This document shows, in pieces, positions 59,239 to 64,000 of a stretch of 64,000 nt of DNA. Below the pieces are notes generated by a model that was not told where the DNA came from, made no database searches, and was given only the letters and a program-made list of their open reading frames with translations. A program made the position numbers and the translations under genes. The DNA lies in NCBI GenBank assembly GCA_963702555.1, contig CAVPCW010000006.1:310001-374000 (forward strand). Reading direction: 5' to 3'. The DNA is from CAMFLJ01 sp963702555 (GTDB lineage: Bacteria; Actinomycetota; Acidimicrobiia; Acidimicrobiales; Acidimicrobilacustridaceae). Each line of letters starts with the position of its first letter. The stretch's first letter is position 1.

Positions 59239-60468
59239 TCAGCCGAAGACGCCCTTCGCGCGCAGCTCGGCGATGCGTGCGTCGTCGTAGCCGGCGATGT
59301 CGCGCAGGACCTCGTCGGTGTGCTGGCCCGTCTCCGGCGCGATGCCCGGCTCGGGCAGCTCACCGCCGATGACCTTGATGGGCGACGGGAGCATGTCGGC
59401 GCCGTGGGTCTCGTGGGAGAGCCACGGGAACCGGTCCTTGAACTGCTCGTCGTCGGCCAGGGTCTTGGGCGTGTTGACCGGGGCCAGCAGGGCGTCGTTC
59501 TCGATCGCCCAGTCCATCCACTCCTTGGTGGTCTTGGTGTGGAAGATGGCCTGGAGCTCGCGCTGCAGCTCCTTGTTGCCCCGGGCGTGGTCGGCGTACT
59601 TCGAGCCGGGCCACTTCTCGAACAGCTCGGGCCGGCCGACGGAGTCGCAGAACTTCTTCCAGAACGCCTGCTCGGAGGCCATGAAGAGGACGTGGCCGTC
59701 GGCGCTCTCGTACATCTGGTAGCGCACGCCCTCCTTCATGCCGCCGGTGCCGGGGGCGCGGCGCTCGTAGTTGTCGGCCTTGTTGCCGGTGACGACGTCC
59801 TCGGGGCGCTCGTAGGCCTTCCAGGTCTCGCTGCGCAGCCAGTCGGTGGCGACGGCGGCGTCGGACTGGGCGATCTCCATCTGGACGCCCTCACCCGTGG
59901 CGCGGGCCTGGATGATGCCGGCGAGGATGCCCATGGCGCCGAGCACGGGGCCGGCGTTGATGCCGACCGACGTGTGCTCGGGGATGTAGCAGAAGCCGTC
60001 CTCGTCGTACGCGGGCGGCACGATGCCGGCCCACGTGTCATAGGCGATGCCGTGGCTCGGCAGGTCCTTGTAGGGGCCGGTCATGCCGTAGCCCGAGATG
60101 GTCATGAAGACGATCTTGGGGTTGATCTTCTTGAGGTCCTCGAAGCCGAGGCCGCGGCGGGCGAGCGCACCCGGGCGCATGGCCTCGACGACGGCGTCGG
60201 CGTTGCGCACGAGGTCGCGGAAGGCCTCGACGCCTTCGTCGGTGCGGAGGTCGAGCACGATGCCCTTCTTGCCGCGGTTGGCATGCAGGAAGAGCAGCGA
60301 GGTGCCCTCGATGATGGGCCAGGTCATCTCGCGGCCGTAGTCGCCCTGGGGCGGCTCGACCTTGATGACCTCGGCACCGAGGTCGACGAGGTTCTGGGTG
60401 ATGGCGGCCGGTCCGAGCATCGAGGCCTCGATGATGCGGACGCCCTGAAGGGGGGCGATGGTGGTCAT
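59239..60468 (-). CDS. CaiB/BaiF-type (class III) CoA transferase
   Basis: Transfers CoA between carboxylic acids, typically activating a substrate for degradation. The 409-residue product opens with MTTIAPLQGVRIIEASM and continues with LGAEVIKVEPPQGDYGR, then LFLHANRGKKGIVLDLRT (about 73), ISGYGMTGPYKDLPSHGIAYD (about 128), GMKEGVRYQMYES and NDALLAPVNTP. GTG GAAGATT sits upstream, with a modest ribosome-binding site. It is divergent from the ferredoxin operon, and a shared pathway with it is plausible. Confidence 0.93.
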   Translation of the reverse strand: MTTIAPLQGVRIIEASMLGPAAITQNLVDLGAEVIKVEPPQGDYGREMTWPIIEGTSLLFLHANRGKKGIVLDLRTDEGVEAFRDLVRNADAVVEAMRPGALARRGLGFEDLKKINPKIVFMTISGYGMTGPYKDLPSHGIAYDTWAGIVPPAYDEDGFCYIPEHTSVGINAGPVLGAMGILAGIIQARATGEGVQMEIAQSDAAVATDWLRSETWKAYERPEDVVTGNKADNYERRAPGTGGMKEGVRYQMYESADGHVLFMASEQAFWKKFCDSVGRPELFEKWPGSKYADHARGNKELQRELQAIFHTKTTKEWMDWAIENDALLAPVNTPKTLADDEQFKDRFPWLSHETHGADMLPSPIKVIGGELPEPGIAPETGQHTDEVLRDIAGYDDARIAELRAKGVFG

Positions 60469-60600
60469 GGTCACCAATCTTCCACGATGGCGGTGGTCGG
60501 GGCACGGCCGTGGGCGCTCCGTTGTCGCAGACCCGCGCACCGTGAGGCATGATGGCGACCTCTCGGCCGACGGGCCGATACGGACACAAGGGGACCCGAC

Positions 60601-60795
60601 ATGCGAGTGGTAGTCGACTACGACCTGTGTGAGAGCAACGCCGTCTGCATGGGCATCGCTCCCGACATCTTCGAGGTGCGCGACGACGACTTCCTCTACG
60701 TCCTCCAGGAGAACCCGCCGGAGTCCTCTCGGGCGAAGCTGGAGGAGTCGGTCCAGCGCTGCCCGAAGCAGGCCATCTCGATCGTCGAGGACTGA
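60601..60795 (+). CDS. 3Fe-4S ferredoxin (P450-type)
   Basis: Small electron carrier, 64 residues, of the kind that donates electrons to bacterial P450s. The cluster motif is C-x5-C (DLCESNAVC, Cys 10 and 16) and the distal RCPKQAI, which carries the third Cys followed by Pro. The acidic composition is normal for the family. AAGGGGAC lies seven bases before the ATG. Together with the reductase at 60850 it forms an electron chain that could serve the P450 at 8.3 kb. Confidence 0.94.
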   Translation: MRVVVDYDLCESNAVCMGIAPDIFEVRDDDFLYVLQENPPESSRAKLEESVQRCPKQAISIVED

Positions 60796-60849
60796 GAAGG
60801 CCCCTCGGGCGTCGACCTCCGTCACCCCGGCCGTCTCGCATCCCCAACA

Positions 60850-62088
60850 GTGGATCCCTCCCACACGACCGTCGTCGTCGGCGCGTCCCTCGCCGGGATG
60901 CACGCGGCCCGCACCCTTCGCCTCGAAGGGCATGCGGGCCCGATCGTCGTGCTCGACGCGGACCCGCACACCCCCTATGACAAGCCGCCGCTCTCGAAGC
61001 AGGTGCTGTCGCAGGGGTGGGAGGTCGAGAAGCTGACCCTGCCCGCGGCCAACGAGGACCTCGGCCTCGAGCTGCGGCTCGGCACCCGGGCGACGGGCCT
61101 CGACCTCGCCGCCCGCACGGTCAGCATCGACTGCGCGTCGGGGCCGGAGCAGATCGCGTTCGACAGCCTGGTGGTCGCCACCGGCGCGGCAGCGCGGCGC
61201 CTGCCGGGCACCGACGACATCGACGGCGTGCACGTGGTGCGCACCCTCGACGACGCCATGGGCCTGCGGGCCGACCTCGAGGCGGGCCCCTCCCGTGTCG
61301 TCGTCATCGGCGCCGGGTTCATCGGTGCCGAGGTGGCGGCGTCGTGCCGCACGCTCGGCCTCGAGGTCACCCTCGTCGAGGCCCTGCCCGTCCCGCTCGA
61401 GCGGGTGCTCGGCACCGAGATGGGCGCGGTGTGCGGCCGGGTCCACGTCGAGCACGGCGTCGATGTGCGCCTCGCCACCGGCGTCGACCACTTCGAGACC
61501 ATCCCGTCCGAGCACGGCCGCCGCCGGGTCACCGGCGTGGCCCTCACCGACGGCACCACGGTCGAGGCCGAGGTCGTCGTGGTGGGCATCGGCGTGTCGG
61601 TCAACACCGGCTGGCTCGAGGGCTCCGGCCTCACGCTCGACGACGGCATCGTCTGCGACGAGACCCTGCTGGCCGCCCCGGGCGTCGTCGCGGCCGGCGA
61701 CATCGCCCGCTACCCGAGCGAGCGCTTCGGGCAGCTGCTGCGGGTCGAGCACTGGGAGCACGCCATCCAGGGCGGCGAGGCCGCCGCCCGGCGCCTGCTG
61801 GCCGAGGCCGCCGGCACCGAGCCGGCCCGCTTCGACCCCGTGCCGTGGTTCTGGAGCGACCAGTACGACCGCAAGATCCAGCTCGCCGGCCGCCCGGCCC
61901 CCACCGACGAGGTGAGGGTCGTGCACGGCAGCACCGAGGAGTTCCGGTTCGTGGCGCTCTACGGCCGTGAGGGCCGCCTCGTCGGCGTGCTCGGCATGAA
62001 CCGCCCCCGTCACGTCATCCAGCTCCGGGGCCTGCTCGACGACGGTGCGTCGTTCGACGAGGCGCTCGAGCGGGCGGCGGCACTCTGA
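60850..62088 (+). CDS. FAD-dependent ferredoxin reductase (rubredoxin-reductase type)
   Basis: NAD(P)H-dependent reductase that passes electrons to the adjacent ferredoxin. The 412-residue product has the FAD motif VVVGASLAGMHAARTL (about 8-23), YDKPPLSKQ (about 43), the second dinucleotide motif VVVIGAGFIGAEVAASC (about 152-168) and the FAD-closing PGVVAAGDIARY (about 278). The C-terminal domain has WFWSDQYDRKIQLAG. The GTG lies 54 bases after the ferredoxin stop, with no clear hexamer between, so the two are probably cotranscribed. Confidence 0.92.
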   Translation: MDPSHTTVVVGASLAGMHAARTLRLEGHAGPIVVLDADPHTPYDKPPLSKQVLSQGWEVEKLTLPAANEDLGLELRLGTRATGLDLAARTVSIDCASGPEQIAFDSLVVATGAAARRLPGTDDIDGVHVVRTLDDAMGLRADLEAGPSRVVVIGAGFIGAEVAASCRTLGLEVTLVEALPVPLERVLGTEMGAVCGRVHVEHGVDVRLATGVDHFETIPSEHGRRRVTGVALTDGTTVEAEVVVVGIGVSVNTGWLEGSGLTLDDGIVCDETLLAAPGVVAAGDIARYPSERFGQLLRVEHWEHAIQGGEAAARRLLAEAAGTEPARFDPVPWFWSDQYDRKIQLAGRPAPTDEVRVVHGSTEEFRFVALYGREGRLVGVLGMNRPRHVIQLRGLLDDGASFDEALERAAAL

Positions 62089-62591
62089 TGAACGTCCCTC
62101 CCGAGGAGGAGCTGGTCGACGCCCTCGACGAGCAGGGCAACGTCGTCGGCACCGTCACCCGACGCGAGATGCGGGCCGAGAACCTCTGGCACCGCTCGGT
62201 CTTCATCGTCGTGGTCAACGACTCCGACGAGATCCTCGTGCACAAGCGGGCGTCCTGGAAGGACAAGTGGCCCGACCTGTGGGACATCGCCGTCGGCGGC
62301 GTCGTCACCGCCGGCGAGGCCTGGGAGCTGGCCGCCGCGCGTGAGCTGGCCGAGGAGGCCGGCGTGTCGGTCGAGCTCGGCTACCTCGGCGAGGACGTCT
62401 ACGCCGACGACGACGTCCGCGAGGTCGCCCGGGTGTACCACGCCCGGTCGGAGGGCCCCTTCACCTTCGCCGACGGCGAGATCTCCGAGGCCGCCTGGGT
62501 GCCCGTCGCCCAGCTGCGCGACTGGCTCGCCGGCCACGAGGTCTGCCCCGACAGCGTCGCACTCGTCCTTCCCCGCCTCGACGCCCCGTAG
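62088..62591 (+). CDS. Nudix hydrolase (IPP isomerase-like subgroup)
   Basis: 167-residue Nudix protein. The box is present but modified: GGVVTAGEAWELAAARELAEEAGV, which keeps G-x5-E and the REL.EE.G core. Flanking LWHRSVFIVVVNDSDEILVHKR and DLWDIAVGG match the group that includes type I IPP isomerase relatives and many uncharacterised Nudix enzymes. The ATG overlaps the reductase stop (TGATG), so it is translationally coupled and part of the operon. Confidence 0.88.
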   Translation: MNVPPEEELVDALDEQGNVVGTVTRREMRAENLWHRSVFIVVVNDSDEILVHKRASWKDKWPDLWDIAVGGVVTAGEAWELAAARELAEEAGVSVELGYLGEDVYADDDVREVARVYHARSEGPFTFADGEISEAAWVPVAQLRDWLAGHEVCPDSVALVLPRLDAP

Positions 62592-62597
62592 GCCGGC

Positions 62598-63230
62598 ATG
62601 AACGCCGCCACGTTCCTGCTGCTGGCGCTGGCCGCGGTGGTGGCCGTCGGTGACTGGATCGCCGTCGCGGCCGGGGTCCGCGTCGCCGAGTACGTCCTCA
62701 AGCCGCTCACCATGGTCGTGCTGATCCTGGCGGCGCTGGAGCTCGACCCCTCGAGCGACGCCGCCCGGGGCGCGCTCGTGGTGGGCCTCGTGCTCTCGCT
62801 CGTCGGCGACGTGCTGCTGATGGTGCCCGCCGACCTCTTCGTGCCGGGCCTCGCCGCCTTCCTCGCCGCCCACGTCGCCTACGTGGTCGCCCTCTGGATG
62901 CTCGGCGTCAGCGGGGCCGGCCTGCTCGTGGGCGTCGCCGTCGTCGTGGTCGGCGCCCTGCTCGTGGGGCGGCGCATCCTGGCCGGGGCCGCCGCCACCG
63001 ACAAGGCCCTCGTGGCGCCCGTGACCGCGTATCTGGCGGTGATCTCGGCGATGGTGGTCAGCGCCCTCGGCGTCGGTGCCTTCTTCGCCGTGACCGGGGC
63101 CCTGCTCTTCTACGCCAGCGACGCCGTCCTCGGCTGGACCCGCTTCGTGAGCGACTTCCGCCGGAGCCGGGTCGTGGTGATGGCGACCTACCACCTCGGT
63201 CAGCTCGGCCTGGTCCTCGCCCTGATCTGA
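62598..63230 (+). CDS. YhhN family membrane protein (lysoplasmalogenase-like)
   Basis: Integral membrane protein related to TMEM86/YhhN, which cleave lysoplasmalogen in eukaryotes. The 210-residue product has seven or eight hydrophobic helices and the family motifs LKPLTMVVLIL (about 34), LVGDVLLMVP (about 67) and ALLFYASDAVLGW (about 168). The ATG follows six bases after the Nudix stop, so it belongs to the same operon. Activity in bacteria is poorly known. Confidence 0.82.
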   Translation: MNAATFLLLALAAVVAVGDWIAVAAGVRVAEYVLKPLTMVVLILAALELDPSSDAARGALVVGLVLSLVGDVLLMVPADLFVPGLAAFLAAHVAYVVALWMLGVSGAGLLVGVAVVVVGALLVGRRILAGAAATDKALVAPVTAYLAVISAMVVSALGVGAFFAVTGALLFYASDAVLGWTRFVSDFRRSRVVVMATYHLGQLGLVLALI

Positions 63231-63296
63231 CCTCCGGCGGCCACGAGGTGCCGTCGGACCCCGTTCCCGCCTCTGATGCGGCCGTAGGCTCCGGCC

Positions 63297-64000
63297 ATGG
63301 TCTGGTGGGTGCTGCTGTGGATCCTCGTGGTGATCGTCCTCGGGCTCGTCGGCCTGGCGATCTACGACCTGACCCAGCGCAAGCACGCCATCCTCCGGAA
63401 CTTCCCGGTGGTCGGCCACATGCGCTTCATCCTCGAGGCCGTGGGCCCCGAGCTGCGCCAGTACATCGTCACCGACAACGACGAGGAGCGGCCCTTCAGC
63501 CGTGACCACCGGCGGTGGGTGTACTCGTCGGCGAAGGCGGAGAACACCTACTTCGGCTTCGGCACCGACAACGACCTCGAGCAGACCCGCAACTACACGA
63601 TCGTCAAGCAGGTCACGTTCCCGGTGGCGGGCCCGCCCGACGAGCCGATGCACCCCGACCCCTCCCGTCCGTTGCCGTGCGCCAAGGTGCTCGGCGGTGC
63701 CGCCGGCCGGGCCAAGGCGTTCCGGCCGTCGTCGGTGGTGAACATCTCGGCCATGAGCTTCGGCTCGCTCAGCGGCAACGCCATCGAGGCGCTGAACAAG
63801 GGGTGCGCCCTCGCCGGCGCGCTGCACACCACGGGCGAGGGTGGCATCTCGCCCCACCACCGCAACGGCGGCGACCTCGTGTGGCAGATCGGCACGGGGT
63901 ACTTCGGCTGCCGCAACGAGGACGGCACCTTCGACCTCGACCGGCTGGTCGCCACCGTCGAGACCGCACCGGTGCGGGCCATCGAGATCAAGCTCAGCCA
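63297..64000 (+). CDS. FMN-binding glutamate synthase family protein, 3'-truncated
   Basis: Runs off the end of the window; 234 codons are visible. An N-terminal membrane helix (VWWVLLWILVVIVLGLVGLA) and a linker precede a domain like the FMN region of glutamate synthase, with VNISAMSFGSLSGNAIEALN (about 146) and HTTGEGGISPHHRNGGDLVWQ (about 178). Stand-alone, membrane-anchored members of this group are not classical GltB; their reaction is unclear. TAGGCT (63285-63290) is exactly six bases before the ATG, supporting a leaderless start. Confidence 0.87.
   Translation, partial: MVWWVLLWILVVIVLGLVGLAIYDLTQRKHAILRNFPVVGHMRFILEAVGPELRQYIVTDNDEERPFSRDHRRWVYSSAKAENTYFGFGTDNDLEQTRNYTIVKQVTFPVAGPPDEPMHPDPSRPLPCAKVLGGAAGRAKAFRPSSVVNISAMSFGSLSGNAIEALNKGCALAGALHTTGEGGISPHHRNGGDLVWQIGTGYFGCRNEDGTFDLDRLVATVETAPVRAIEIKLS

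Noticed and set aside
60474..62013. Extension of the CoA-transferase frame upstream through the ferredoxin and reductase genes
   Set aside because: The added 515 residues are Gly/Asp/Arg-rich antisense to the reductase; the enzyme plainly begins at 60468.

Overview
This is a very G+C-rich, gene-dense stretch of a high-GC actinobacterial chromosome. Mycothiol chemistry (an Mca-type amidase), four LLM-class F420-type oxidoreductases, an imuA-imuB/dnaE2 mutasome under actinobacterial LexA boxes, Nfu-like, P450/3Fe-4S ferredoxin and CaiB/BaiF CoA-transferase genes all point to Actinobacteria. The overall gene style is closest to what I know of Acidimicrobiia (Iamia/Ilumatobacter type); this placement is inference. 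No rRNA, tRNA, CRISPR array, transposase, phage or plasmid gene was seen, so it looks like ordinary chromosome, and no gap without a gene exceeds about 300 bases.

Layout. 1-6.8 kb: a truncated class III cyclase, a GH38 alpha-mannosidase, an RpiB-like isomerase, a family 5 solute-binding lipoprotein and a tiny nonapeptide-repeat protein. 6.8-11.2 kb: RNase HII, an SDR-P450 pair, a membrane protein, a NifU-N protein and an LLM oxidoreductase. 11.2-21.2 kb: a palindromic repeat patch, then imuA-imuB, two unrelated genes, a large secreted subtilase with C-terminal repeats, and dnaE2. imuA and dnaE2 each sit behind a LexA-type operator, so they probably form one split SOS mutasome. dnaE2 carries both an in-frame palindromic insert and a one-base frameshift. 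21.2-31.9 kb: DoxX, zinc alcohol dehydrogenase, an ion channel, a (frameshifted) acyl-CoA thioesterase, a PEBP lipoprotein, Mca, an FAH-family hydrolase, a double GNAT, a YdjC deacetylase and an SNase. 32-43.5 kb: thiolase, thioesterase-LLM pair, PhyH-type dioxygenase, a second LLM, a Ser/Thr kinase, a PrmC-like methyltransferase, a DsbA-like protein, PAP2 and a RecB-type nuclease. 43.7-47 kb: a MacB/FtsX-type ABC exporter pair. 47-60.5 kb: SDR, LLM, nitronate monooxygenase, geranylgeranyl-reductase-like flavoprotein, two DUF983 paralogues, Nudix, DUF2332, a chagasin-like lipoprotein, amidohydrolase, an LPG-synthase-like membrane protein and a CoA transferase. 60.6-64 kb: ferredoxin, ferredoxin reductase, Nudix, YhhN and a truncated FMN glutamate-synthase-family protein.

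A metabolic theme runs through the window: acyl-CoA, sterol-like or terpenoid carbon handling (P450 plus ferredoxin and reductase, SDRs, thiolase, thioesterases, CoA transferase, FAH, dioxygenase, F420-type oxidoreductases). Which substrates are used cannot be read from sequence.

A second theme is gene expression. About 27 genes, on both strands, have a TANNNT hexamer ending 5-10 bases (mostly 6-8) before the start codon. That is the spacing expected if transcription starts at, or within a few bases of, the start codon, so much of this genome probably uses leaderless mRNAs.
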